Source of the DNA: Circinella umbellata
Lineage: Eukaryota; Mucoromycota; Mucoromycetes; Mucorales; Lichtheimiaceae
Direction: 5' to 3'
NCBI GenBank assembly: GCA_025093555.1
Contig: JAIWNF010000046.1
Location: 327,493 to 391,492 of the forward strand
DNA length: 64,000 bases
A program made the position numbers and the translations under genes. Position 1 is the stretch's first letter; each line of letters starts with the position of its first letter. The notes under the pieces are model-generated. The model worked only from the letters and a program-made list of their open reading frames with translations, was not told where the DNA came from and searched no databases. This document shows, in pieces, positions 1-12,100 of the stretch.

Positions 1-552
1 ATTGTTGGCACAGGTAATAACAAACACTTTTTTTTTACTCACGTCCAAAAAAAAGTGAAAAACTTTAAAAAAACACTTACTAACGTGTACACACATCTGT
101 ATGTAACAAAAACCAATAATTTTCATTCCACAGATTGTGCAAAATATACATTTTGGGAATTACCATCGATACCAAATGAAGATGAATATATGGATAACAG
201 ATTTTTAGATATGTCACTCAAAGTCAATCAACCACGTCAAGTAACGATCGCTCCTGTGCCAACATTATTACGCTATTCACGATCAAAAGGGGATAATGAT
301 GGTTTATTCTTAAGTATGCATGGAGAAAGTTTCACACGGGATTTGGAAGTGTGGTTTGGTGATGTTCGCTCTCCGCGTTCGGAATATCGTGGGCGAGAAC
401 ATTTGGTATGTGAAGTACCAATGGCATCTGAATTGGCACATTCAGTGGGTGCAGAATGGAAAAACGGTGGTTCATGCAGTGTACCTCTTTTGCTGGTCAG
501 AAGAAATGGTGGTGCTTTGTACAAGACAAACAAGTATTATACATTTTGTTAA
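1..552 (+). CDS. CSL (Su(H)/RBP-J/CBF1-type) transcription factor, C-terminal part (5' end outside window)
   Basis: This is the 3' end of a CSL-family DNA-binding transcription factor. Exons are 1-13 and 134-552; the intron 14-133 has GTAATA at its 5' end and TTCCACAG at its 3' end. Joining them gives IVGTD followed by CAKYTFW, which matches the known entry to the C-terminal Rel-homology/IPT domain (in animal RBP-J a TDKAEYTF-type segment). Further family marks are the VWFGD segment and the ending LLVRRNGG...YTFC, equivalent to the LVRNDGxIY...FTY strand of RBP-J. The N-terminal Rel and beta-trefoil domains that contact the GTGGGAA-type site lie upstream of the window. The protein stops right after the IPT fold, so there is no long tail. 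CSL genes are known in several fungal lineages, including early-diverging fungi, which lack Notch. Nuclear role as a transcription regulator is inferred from the family. Confidence 0.88.
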   Translation: MVGTGNNKHFFFTHVQKKVKNFKKTLTNVYTHLYVTKTNNFHSTDCAKYTFWELPSIPNEDEYMDNRFLDMSLKVNQPRQVTIAPVPTLLRYSRSKGDNDGLFLSMHGESFTRDLEVWFGDVRSPRSEYRGREHLVCEVPMASELAHSVGAEWKNGGSCSVPLLLVRRNGGALYKTNKYYTFC

Positions 553-1861
553 TGTTAATAATTTATTTATTTTCCTTTTATTTATTTATTTTTATATATC
601 TCTTATTTCTTCCCTCCATTCTTTTATATTATTATATATTTATGCTTTTTTTTTACATATATTTCAAACCAATTCTCTCTCTTCCCCCCACCCCCACAAT
701 CATGCATTACTATTCAAGAATACTTCCCACAGACTGGCCTACTTTATTAAACCGGACTTATTGCCCTGATGACCCCCCCCCCAAAAAAAAAAGAAATGAG
801 CGCTGTGCGTTTTATTTCTTTCTAACATGTATAACTATTTAAAACATTTTAACTTTTTCCTTTCCTATTTTTGTGTAAGTATACATATATTTTCTCTCGA
901 TGAGAAAAAAAATCCTTTAATATATATGTATATATTTTCGGGAGAGGAAAAAAAAATAATAATAATAAAATCATTTATGGAGATCATTTATTTAACAATT
1001 ATTGATGGAAGGTAAAAGAACTCACAGTTTAACCTATTTTAAGAAGCTGAAACATAGCAGAGACATGACATCATGTGAACGTCAAAAAAAACATATAATT
1101 GTCTTTTCAAATTGGTTACTATGACAACAACAGCAACAAAAAAATGGTTCTAAAAAAAGTGATCTAATAATCTCTTTTGTTATATAACATTTGTTACACC
1201 AAATAAAAAACAATCAGCGCTGATACAATAGTAAATACCTTGTTTTTTACGTTACCCACGCTTTATAATGAAGCTCTTTAGATTTGCATATGAAAATTTA
1301 TTATCGATTGACATTTGATTTTAATTACATATTTATCTTTTTTTTTGTTCTTCTTGTAGCATATATAGACGTCTGATTTCTTCTAAATATCCCCATAGTC
1401 TATACAATCAAATTCTTAAGATTACTATTACTTATTTTCTTACGTAAAAGACTATTTTTTTTTCTTTTATTCTTAGTATTATGTAAGCAGTTAGACCTCA
1501 ACATTTCAACTTTTGATTCGGTCCTTTTTTATTCTTTCGAACCGTTTGTGTTATATATACTAAAACGAATATATTTAGTTTATTTTTTAGGTGATAATGA
1601 TGATAAGCAAAAAATTCAAGTAAATCCTCCTTCCCCATGACAATGATCATTAAGAATATTTTTTCTATTATTGATATTTTTTGTGTTCATCCTAATTTGG
1701 GTCATTTCATTATCTGTTGTTGTTAAACCATTAACAGTAGCAACAACAACAGTAATAGTAATAGTAATAATATAATACAGATAACAATAGTAAAAAAGAA
1801 AGAGAGAGAGATTATGATTTTGTACTACATTTGCTGTTTTTTACATGTGATTAATAATTAT
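553..1861. other. Intergenic stretch between convergent genes
   Basis: About 1.3 kb of very AT-rich DNA with A, T and C homopolymer runs (for example C9 at 773-781) between the 3' ends of the CSL and REX1 genes. Small open frames here are low-complexity and have no family features. I see no RNA gene or mobile element. Confidence 0.6.
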
Positions 1862-4415
1862 TCATTGTTTTAATGTTGCAAAAACGGCACCCATCCTGGC
1901 TTTTGCTCCATAACCTTCAAGCCTTTTTTGATCAGTTCCTGTCCATGGTTCAACAGGATCAGAATTAGGTGGATCATCTAAGCCTTGACAAATACGGAAT
2001 CTTTTGTACAACCTATAAGAGACAACAAATTAGTTTTCCTTGTTAGGTAAGAAATGATCTAACGATATCTTATCAAATGACAAAAGTAAACAAATAAAAA
2101 AAGTAGAGAAAAAAAAACTTACTCATGGTAACGAGCGACATTGCCTAAACCTCCTAATACTAAAACCATAGTACCAGATGGAAATGAATCATACATTTGT
2201 TTGAAATAACTATCAAAGCGTGTCATTCTTGCTGCTTCTTCATAATTTCCAGATATTTCTGTTGGTATAACGGTAGGAGCCATTGTAGGTTGATTTTTTT
2301 CTTGATATTTGGTGTTGGGTGCACGTAAAGTATCAAATTGAGAAAATATAAAGTCATGTGTATCGACAGCTTTGATTGTATTTTCAATCAATGTCTCTTC
2401 TGAAGTATAATGATGATATTCCAAAGTAGAACTTGCAGCAAAAACACCATTAGGTGTTGCAGAAGCTTCAAGTAGTATACTTGATTTGGGTGGATTATAT
2501 TTATGCAAACGATCTGAAACCAATTCTGTACCTCGTCCAAATCGTCCAAAATCAGGTCCCTTTTTCACTTTAAGACTGAATAAGTCAAGAGCAGCACGAG
2601 CATCTTCTGCTGAATCGTGACCCACTTTGGATTTATGTTGAATGACACGTTTCAAAAGATTACGAGATAAATGTCGAAGTGCTGGTTTGTAAGGTTTGCC
2701 TTTAAAACTGTCGTACAAAACAGATGTGTCCGCACAGTATGGATGAACTAATTTTAATGCACGTAAATCGTTTTCTAAACCGTGACCAACGAGAATGACA
2801 TTATGATCGACATATTTTCGAACATGCTTTTGTGCTCGTCTTAATGAACATGTTGCATTCTTCATAATTTCAGGTGTAATACCAGAATACTCTGTTAAAT
2901 AATCCAAAATGGGTTCACTTGGTTTAACATATTCATCAAGTAGTTTGTTTCCATCTTCGTTGACCAAGGTAACACGTGCCAACGATTTGCCTTCGCCTGT
3001 TTCAACCTATATACATAGACAAATTGTACTTTTTTAACATTTTTGTACCATTTAAGAGATATATAAAATCAAAAGAAAAAAGGCTACCATTTCACAATCA
3101 AGAGCAATAAGACGTTTTTTTGGAATAGGATCCTTTACAGCTCGTGTTTCTTTCCATTCATCATCTAATTTTGATTCTGGATCGAGACATGGTGGAATAG
3201 GATATCCCAATCCTTTCATTTCATCCAATGTAAGTACATAATACTCATTCATATTGTTTTCAAATTTCTTGATACCTAAACAAATGTATATAATTTCTCT
3301 TTAATAAATCAATAACCCTGATCCTTTCTTTCGTTTTCATTCTTAATACAAGATAAAGCTAAACAACTTACGTTCATTTGATTCCTTTTGTTTTCGTTCA
3401 TATTCATTTTTACCGATAGGAGACTGTAACAATTCAGAGACAGCAGAAAATATTTTTCCATTACCACCTGTAATCTTACTAATAAGCATATGTGAAAAAC
3501 AACTTGTAAAAAATGGCATGGCAGTTTTACCGATAGCAGTTGATGTTGAATCAAATGATTTTGCATCCACAAAATTAGGTACGTTATTACGATGTTCGGG
3601 TATACCAAAAGAAACAATATCCAATCCATGAACAAACAAGACAACAGTATGTTTAATAGAAGATCGATGTGTAAAAGTAGCCCAGGGAGGTGGGACAGCT
3701 TCAGTAAGACTGTTAACAATGAAATCTCGTATACTTGATAATGATACTTTTTGATCCAACTTATCAGGATTTAATCGAAGTGTGGGTACTGCAACCTATA
3801 ATTATAATAAAGATATTAAAAACTAAACATCCTGTAACAAATAATCAATAATACTAAATTTACCTTGACTCCATCAACAACTTTTTTTGCAAGTTTTCGT
3901 TGTTTTTTCTTTTCACGAATCTTTTTTACTTTTTCTTTGATTTCTTCTTCACTAAGTTTTGGTTTGGCAGCTTTTTTATATTTCCCTGCTCCTTTTCCGT
4001 CTTTTATTTTAAAAATGTATATTTAAAGTTCAGTAAAGTTATTATATAAATCCTCTCCCCCTCCCCTATATTGCTTGTTCGTTAACTCACTTTTATTTGG
4101 TGTTGCTGTACTACCGGGTATTCCAATAGCTGTTGCTTTAGCTTTTACATTTTTTGTTGTATCTGGTTTCTTCTTCTTATTTAATTTAGTATCTTTGATC
4201 TCGGCTTGATCAGAAGATCGTTTTTTATTCGTAACTGCACTTGTTGCTGGAGTGGTAGAGGTAGTAGTAGTAGTAGCAGTTGAAGGAATAGCTGGTGTAG
4301 TGGTATCCTTTTTGACAATGGTAGTATTGGAATCGTTATCAAATTTTACATGAACTTTAGCTGTAGCATCATGTAAAACAGGATTTTTGGGATCGATTGA
4401 TGGTGTAAATCGCAT
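1862..4415 (-). CDS. REX1: REX1-type 3'-5' RNA exonuclease (DEDDh family)
   Basis: Exons on the minus strand: 4091-4415, 3864-4000, 3372-3795, 3088-3275, 2123-3006 and 1862-2012, giving 702 aa with frame kept across five introns. Residues 1-150 are a low-complexity, lysine-rich, nuclear-type tail. The exonuclease domain starts near residue 350 with Exo I ALDCEM (D355, E357), Exo II VGHGLENDL (D438) and Exo III GHDSAED (H488, D493): the complete DEDDh set. The segment YVKPSEPILDY...SGIT is typical of REX1/REXO1 proteins, which trim the 3' ends of 5S rRNA, 5.8S rRNA and tRNA precursors in yeast. The GTMVLVLGG part near the C-terminus may be a remnant RNA-binding fold, but that is uncertain. The start is the first ATG of the long frame. 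REXO5-type naming is an alternative within the same family. Confidence 0.93.
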
Positions 4416-5230
4416 AGTTTATTTTTTGTAATGTGCGTCTTTTTTCCCCGATACACAAAAAAAAGCTTTATTTCAAAATATGCATTTTTTTTTCTGTCAA
4501 AAAAAAAAGCATTATTACTGTCGGGTGTATAAGTGAGTTCATAAAATGTGACTTACATTTCATTTCCCCCCGCTAAAGTGAACCTAATTTTATAATTCTA
4601 GTTTCTTTATTCAAAGAAAACTATATGAATATATATTGATGCTTCTTATCGTTTCCTTAGTTTGTACGATTTACATGTCATTCTATATGTTCTTGTATGG
4701 GAAAATGGGTATGTTGTTAAGACATACTTGGACTAGTTGTATGATTATTAGGTCCTCTCTTCCCACACATTTTTTTTCCAGACACCACCACATATCTAGT
4801 CTAAAATCAGGGAATAGTGTATCTAGGCAATTAAGCTTCTATATCCATATAGTAATAAACCCTTATTTTTTCTCAAGTGTTTATTTATTGAAAAATACGT
4901 AAAAAGTTGTTGTATGAAATATATTACTATTTGGTATGAGCATATAATTTATCTGATTCTCCCCTGAATTTTGTATAATACAGTAAAAAAATAAGTGATA
5001 TAGTATTTGCTTTCTCTTTCAATTAAATATCTTTATATCATCAATCCCATCTTTCTTAACTGTGATGACTTTATTGATTTAATATACTTCTTACATAGAA
5101 GACATTTATGAACCACATTCCCCAATTATTCTCTTTTTAAAAAAACACGAATTAACAACAGAAGATTTCTAGCAAACAAAAATGTTTTTAGTTTATATAT
5201 ATGTACTATGTAAACAAAACCCATCATTTT
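4416..5230. other. Intergenic stretch
   Basis: About 0.8 kb between the start of the REX1 gene and the stop of the tubulin chaperone gene, so it should hold the REX1 promoter. It is AT-rich with A/T homopolymers. An 88-residue open frame at 4636-4902 has no recognisable features and is not called. No conserved element was recognised. Confidence 0.5.
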
Positions 5231-5900
5231 TTATTCTTCAATGGTGGTTTCAGCAAGAACAGTACGAGCTTCTTGTAATTCATCACTTCCTTCATATTGA
5301 GGATCCTCCTATTTTTTGCATAAATGAAAAAAAGAACATAATTAAAAGCCATTCTTTTTCAAGGTCGTTTCAGATGCTAAAAAAGGCTTGTTTTTTACCA
5401 CTTTATCTTCAAGTTCCTTGTATGCTTTTGCAAAACGTTGTTTTACATCGGGTATCATTTGTAAAGTTTCATCAAGAACTTCTTTCTATTATTATATGAA
5501 TAATTTGGGGGGAGTGGCATTAGTTTAGAATCATTTATTCTCTCCCTCCCTCTCTCTTTCTTTCTCACACACACAGAAACTCTTTTATTAAATATTAAAT
5601 GCTTCGAAAAAAAAATTACTTGTTTTCGAACATCAGCTTCATCTGCATTGTCAGCAATGAGTTTGTCAATTCGTTTTTGTTGATATTCAGCTTCTTTACC
5701 GTAACCGATATGTTCTTTGTAAATGCTATTGTATACATTAAAATCAAGTACAGTAAAAAAAAAGAAGTTTGTTGTTATTATTATTATTATATATTATCAA
5801 GAAAAAGATAACTCGAAGCATTTATATAAAAAGTCAGATGCACATAGTAATTTTACCGTTTAACAACGTTGGTCTTGATCTTCAATTCTTTCAATGTCAT
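5231..5900 (-). CDS. TBCA: Tubulin-binding cofactor A (tubulin-specific chaperone A)
   Basis: Four exons on the minus strand (5857-5900, 5620-5725, 5399-5485, 5231-5308) give 104 aa, the usual length of this family (about 105-110). The protein opens MTLKELKIKTNVVKR, continues with YGKEAEYQQKRIDKL and ADEADVRKQ, and ends with the acidic EGSDELQEARTVL segment. This is the three-helix-bundle pattern of TBCA/Rbl2. The cytosolic chaperone captures beta-tubulin released from the CCT chaperonin during dimer assembly. All three introns keep the frame and have GT-AG borders. The gene is too fragmented to show as a single open frame, so it was assembled by hand. It lies in the same orientation as the CIA30 gene upstream. 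Confidence 0.92.
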
Positions 5901-6356
5901 GGCAGGTTTTTCTTTATTTTTGTGTTATATCTGAAAGAAACTATTTCATTAAAGCGCGACAGTAAAAAGATGGGAACTATTTTCTCAAGTTACACGAATA
6001 CAACTGCGCTTTTTCTTTTTCATATAATATACAGGGAAGTCAGATCTATTATTTACCATGGTAAATATATCCTAGCAACAGTTTCTTCATTTCAAAATAC
6101 ATAGATCTTGTGTATTCTTTACCAAAGAAAAAAAAAGGTCATCTATAATTAGGAACAAATAAACGTATATTATTTTGCAAGGAATGATTCTTTGACCAGA
6201 AAAAAAGATACTATATTACAAGTAATCACAAATTGTTGAGATTAATCTAAATGGAAGGAGGCAAGGGGAGGGATGATGATGATTATGTTGATGATGATAT
6301 ATAAATAAAATGATAAACAAAAAAAGAAACTAAAAGTAAAAGTGATAAAAAAAAGT

Positions 6357-7344
6357 TTAATCGATTTCGGATGGTGTTGGTGTTCGATCATTATCACCTT
6401 CAGTATCATCACTATTCATTGCCTTAATCCAATCTATTTCAATACTAAAGGGTCCTTCTTGTCGATCAGTAAGAGATATACCGATTGTTTTAATCTTTTC
6501 GCGAAACATTTCCACTTGATCTGGCATAATCATTCCATTACTTGTAAATACGAAATCTCGGAATGGAACCTATATTATCATTATATATTTCAGTTATCAC
6601 AACAAACCGCATACATGTCATTAAACTGACTCTCTTTCAAAAAGAAATATGTATATTACCATGACAGTTTCCCATTGACCTGGTGTACGTAAAAATAATC
6701 GATGTTGAAATAAATCAGTCTGGAAATAGGTATCGGTTTGAATATTTACAAAATATTTTCGATTATCACCACGAACACGTAAAGCAAGATATCGAAACAA
6801 ACTTGTATCCCAACATGGTGTACCCCACATAGTTGCATCTCGTTCCTATACAAAATTAATGGCATATATGTATTTAAGATAACTACATTTTTTAATTGTG
6901 ACCTTTTTTTTTCTTTTTTTTTTTTACCTTGGATCTTATAGCAGCATAACCACTTTGAACAATTTCACGATTGGCAGGTAATTCAAGTGAAATGTTGCCA
7001 GAAAACTTTCCCTTTCCTTGTGATGTTAATTCCAACGAAGCTTCTGAAAACCCACCAATATCTTTATCACAGCCAATAGCCCATTGATTTATATCTTGTT
7101 TTGTATTTAATGCCAAAAGAGGTAACTCTTTTTTCCAGCCTTGAAGACCGTCCATCCGCATTGCTAAATGTTTATTATAATATATTAATTAATAATCGAT
7201 TGATTGTAATTTCTTTTTTTTTTTCATATGATAAATGTTTTCATGTTTTATGTTGTTATGTTAAATGGAATGGATGTTCAAGTTTAAACCTTTTGCACTT
7301 GATTGAGCTACTTCAGCTGCTGATCGTTGAATATATTTAAACAT
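6357..7344 (-). CDS. NDUFAF1: Complex I intermediate-associated protein 30 (CIA30 / NDUFAF1)
   Basis: Exons 7290-7344, 6928-7163, 6660-6845 and 6357-6569 encode 229 aa. The CIA30 domain spans nearly the whole protein: a beta-sandwich with WAIGCDKDIGG...S, GNISLELP and GYAAIRS near residues 45-95, then WDTSLFRYLALRVRGD (about 105-122), YFVNIQTD, and a C-terminal PFRDFVFTSNG...IGISLTDRQEGPF. These are hallmarks of the mitochondrial assembly factor for respiratory complex I, first defined in Neurospora. The N-terminus (MFKYIQRSAAEVAQSS) lacks acidic residues until position 11 and could be a short mitochondrial presequence, which is an inference. Presence of the gene implies the organism has a proton-pumping NADH dehydrogenase. 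Introns have clean GT-AG borders and keep phase. Confidence 0.92.
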
Positions 7345-7566
7345 TCCGTTTATTTTTTATTGTTTTAAAAAAAAGAACACATAAAAATAAGGAGCTCTTC
7401 TTTTTTTTTTTTTAAATTATAAAGCGCGGTTTTCTAAAACAATTTTGACAGGGCCAACTTCACACTGTGTATAACAGCGTCAAAGTATGTAAATCTCCTC
7501 TTTTTATTATTTAGTTTATGATGATTAAAAGAAATAAGATAACTTCTATATATATGAAAGCTACAA

Positions 7567-9158
7567 TTAAGCAGGATAAATCTTTGAAAGCCACTGTTTC
7601 AAATATTCATTACATTCTTCTGGTTTTTCCCATAATAGCCAATGACTTGTGTTTTCAATAGTATGTGTTTCGAGATTTGGAACAGATTCTTCCATAATTT
7701 TTATCATAGGAGGAGGTAATGGAAGTTCATCTGTTAATATCACTAATGCGGGCTTGGTAATTATTGGATCCAAATCTAAACAAATATGATGATTTTTTGG
7801 TCAATACGTATATACTTAGAGGAGAAGAGGATTATAAAAAAAAATTACCTTTGCATTCTTCAAAATTAACTTCTCCTCTCTTATAATATTGAAGACTACC
7901 AGCTATCTTTGGTTTTTGATACTTTTCAATATAATAATCGAAAACCTTATGTGTTTAACATATTAATTTTATTAGTTTTTTTTTAAAAAAAAAAATTATA
8001 CGTATACCTTTTTGTTGTTGCTTTTTCTTACCTTTTGTGGAAGTGAATCGCTTTTTGGAACAAGTGGCCGACCTACAACAAGTGATTTGGTTTCCATATC
8101 GTATATATCAGCAATTGAACTTTGTTTTACTTCAGAAATTGGTCTAAAGAGTCGTTTAAAGAAATCTTCCAACTATAAGTATAATTTAAATAAATTTCCC
8201 GTTAGTCATTTTATAGTAATAAAGATCATTACTATATTATTTATTTTACATGTTCATTAATTTCTTGTTCAGCACGAGGAGTGGTCAAATACTGTTGATA
8301 TGTTAAAATAGGGACTAACTTGACAATTTCTTCAATTGGAGTATATTCTTTTGATGGAGGAGAATAAGGTATACAAAAACTAGAAACTAAAAGTGTATAA
8401 AAAATATGTATCAGATATTATTACTATCTTGTTAATTTCAAAAAGAAAACAAAAAATGAATATTAAATACCTCCAATGACTCTTTCTGGATAGAATTGAG
8501 TAAAACGCCAAGCAGCATGAGCTCCCCAATCATGTCCAATGACAACTACTGTAGGAATTTCAAGATGATCAAGTAAAGCAGCAAAATCAGTTGATATAGT
8601 TCTATCTCCATATGCTGAAGTATCCGCTGGAGCATCCTAATATTAATACGTAATAAAAGTTAATTGGTACAGTACTTTATTTTTGTTGTTGTCAATTAAT
8701 TCTATATCAAAATATTCATGTTTTTTTACCGTTTCACCAAATCCACGTAAAGTAGGTGCAATTACACGATATCCTAATTTAGTCAAATATGGGATTTGTT
8801 GGCGCCAACCTAATAGGTAGGCAAATATTTATGTCAGAATAATAGTAGGTGTTTGTATTATGTATGCAGATATATTTTTTGATTAAAAAAATTAATAGTC
8901 ACTATAAACTTACCACACCATCTAAATAAAACGCGTTATTATTATAAAAAGTTTTAAAATTAGTTCTAACTAGACCCTCCTTCCTTTTCTCTTCTTTTTC
9001 TTAGTACAAAAAAAAACGATTATAACTTACAAGTCAGGCCAACCATGGAGGAGTAAGAGAGCTTTTTTAGATGATTGATTTTCATCAATATATTGCATAT
9101 GAATACCATTTACATTGGCATATTGATGATTAAATGTGGAAGGGTCGCTTGGATTCAT
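7567..9158 (-). CDS. Epoxide-hydrolase-like alpha/beta hydrolase, copy 1
   Basis: Eight exons on the minus strand (9031-9158, 8914-8921, 8730-8809, 8471-8636, 8250-8386, 8032-8172, 7849-7945, 7567-7775) encode 321 aa. Key family marks are the oxyanion HGWPD after the first strand, the nucleophile elbow VVVIGHDWGAHAAW (D of GHDWG as nucleophile), and a C-terminal ENTSHWLLWEKPEE holding the catalytic histidine. This fits soluble epoxide hydrolases and related dehalogenase-type hydrolases; the real substrate cannot be read from sequence. Exon 2 is only 8 nt (ATGGTGTG); without it the frame breaks, and with it the conserved DLWxGWR segment is rebuilt as DLWCGWR. A close paralogue with the same eight-exon plan lies at 32198-33710. 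No signal peptide is seen, so it is probably cytosolic or peroxisomal. Confidence 0.92.
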
Positions 9159-12100
9159 TTTTTTTTATTTCAAGAAAGTATAAAAGAGAAAAAAAAGGGG
9201 CACCTAATCATAATTTTTATGATATGCCGCAATCACTTATATACCAATGTTTCGCAGCAAGTCCTATTTCAGGTTATATTTCGCTCTTTTAAAACTATTT
9301 CCCATGCTTTGTATTTTTGAGAAGTAGGGGGTGTATCACTTTCTGTCAGCGATCATAAGAATAATAAAATAAAATCTACTATACCAAAGCAGAAAAATGA
9401 CGTTCTACGACAACCTATCTAATGTAGAAAGTTTTCTATAAGCTGATATTTCCCGTTAAATTGGTATCTCCCTTGATTATTTTTTATACATTCTTGACAA
9501 TAAAACACTGCCGGATAATTTGATAACTGATATTCAGCAAACTTGTCCACATCTATACTGGAGGTATAGTAGTCTTCTTTATATAAAACATTACCAATTC
9601 TATGTAAACCTTAATGCGAATCTTTCTTACAATGTATACAGTGCTTTGGTACTTTCTTATATATATATAAATGGTTTAGAAGCTACTAATTACTGCTTGT
9701 GGAGTAAAATTGACTCTGAATTCACGCAATCTCAATAAAAGTATGCTACTGTAACGTGCCTAGCTGAATCGCATGATATTTCATTAAACCAGTAACAAAC
9801 TCTCACATACGAGGAGTTATCAGTTTAAATAAAAATTACTAGTTAAAGATACAAAGTTGGAAGAATCTAAACCTAATAAAAGGGTTCCGATATTTTGGTT
9901 GGCGTAACACTGCATTATGATTCGAAAAACTACCGATTTCTCGCAAATTTTCTTTTGTATTATCGTTAAGTGCGTACACAACATGTCAAGAATCATATTG
10001 ATATAGAAAAAAAGTGAGCCAAATTAAATTACTATAGTAGTTTTTATTCTAAATGGCCGTTCAAATATATTTTGGAAAGATTTAGAACCGTAATCATTCT
10101 TATACTAACAATATATACTGCCATAAACCAATATCTGTAAAATACTCTTTTTTGTCATTTTCCTCATTGTCGATAAAAAAGATATAGATATTTTTTTTTA
10201 GATTTGAGGTTATGTAATAACTTGTATGTTGTACTACGTACATTCGGATGTGGTGCCCGATGAATCTTATATCGCCATAAACTGTTCAGCATTGTAGTTC
10301 TGAAATCTTATCAAGAACAGCTTTCTAAAGAGCAGATGTTGTATGGTTATTGGAATGATGTATACAACAATAACAAAATGTTAATTATTATTGGTATTCG
10401 TCTAAAGGAAAAATGAAATATCATTAAAACATCATTCATTTCTTTTCCCGTACAAGTCAACTTCATTGACGACGACAATGTAGTGAATAAAAGTAGAAAT
10501 ATAGATATCAAGAAATACCATTTTTTTTTGCTAGGTTCTAAGTAAGTTTGGATACATGTATCTTAATATGTTGTGTAGTTAATACATATAAGAAAAGAGA
10601 AACTTTTCAAGTTGGGTAATGCAAACCCAAAAATAGATAATAGTTCCAACACCGATAACATTCATCATTGCTGGAGATCGATGAAAAAATCATGCACCAT
10701 CGAAAAGTCAAAGTGACACCAACTGGTAGTTGCACCGCTGCTTAACTATAATCAACAATGATACATTATATCACCATCATCTCAAAACATTGTCCATATT
10801 ATGAATGATAAACATTTTATATATAACAATTCTTTAATACATTCATTTTTTTTCAGGTACTGAATTTATGTTAAATTATATGTATAACTCATAAGTTATT
10901 GAAAGGTTACTCAACCTTATGTCTACTCTTCTAAGAAAACTTCTAGAAGATCGCGATACTATTAAATGAAAAGAGAAAAATTTGACTGATATATAATAAA
11001 TAAAAAAGCTTATATATATTACATTTTCTTTTATTTTATATGATTTGACCAAAAATTTGATGGATTCTGGTTTATGATGCCTGTGATCTTATCTGGCATA
11101 CGTACAACTTAACACATGTTTGCTCCCCCTAATGGAATGCTTGAAATAACAGGTTAGTATAAAGCAATAATAAAAAGGGAATAATGAATGCTGTTACAAG
11201 TGGATAAAGAAGCCATTACAGAGCATCTTTTAATGGTAGTCTCTACTACAAGTTATTTTTTTTGATACGGCAGTGTATAAAAAACTCATTCACCTGATCG
11301 ATGTCAAGTGTAAAGCTATCATAGTACTTTTCTATCTCTCAGCATTCTGTATTTTACACATTTTGATGCTTTTTCTTTGAGACACCACGCCCAATGAACT
11401 AATAACTGGTTTTCTATAATGGATGAAAAAAAATGGCGTAGTAGGTCCCCATCTACTCAGTAAGGGAAGTCTAATCTTCTCTTTATAAGTACATATAAAA
11501 TAATTAATGATATGTAAATCCAAGTTATTATACCAAAAGAAGAAAAACGCGCCATATTTTCAACAAAACGTTTCTTTTTTACATATATTAGGTATTGAAC
11601 AATATCAATCTAAATTTTGATGTTCTTAAAAATAAAATATATATTGTGTATGTAATGCTCTTTCTATGCCTCATATTCTAAGATGAGCATAAAAAATGGG
11701 TAGAGGTGTTTTTAATGCAGTTAAGCTAGGTTAAAATAACATAAATCAGCGACATATTTTTAGTATCATTAATACTGTAACATATAACACAAAATTATGT
11801 AAAAAAAGTATCACAATAATATATAATAAGGTGGGCTTAGCCCTAGACTTTTTTTTCTCTTATTATTAATAGTTAAAAAGAAAAGTCCACTAGTTTTTTT
11901 ATAACAAAAGTGTACTTTATAAAAAACAAACAAACAGATGTTATGATCAATTTATGAAAATATTAATGAAAATATTAATTTTATTTCTGCAAGAGGAGAT
12001 TAGATTAATTCATCTTGATCAATTTCCCCAAAACTGCTGAGTGATAAAAGGTAAACTTTTTTTTATATGTTCGAGACTTAATAAGTTTTTTTTTTCAAGT

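Noticed and set aside
9520..11523. Small open frames in the long intergenic stretch
   Set aside because: Random composition, no splice partners, no family motifs.
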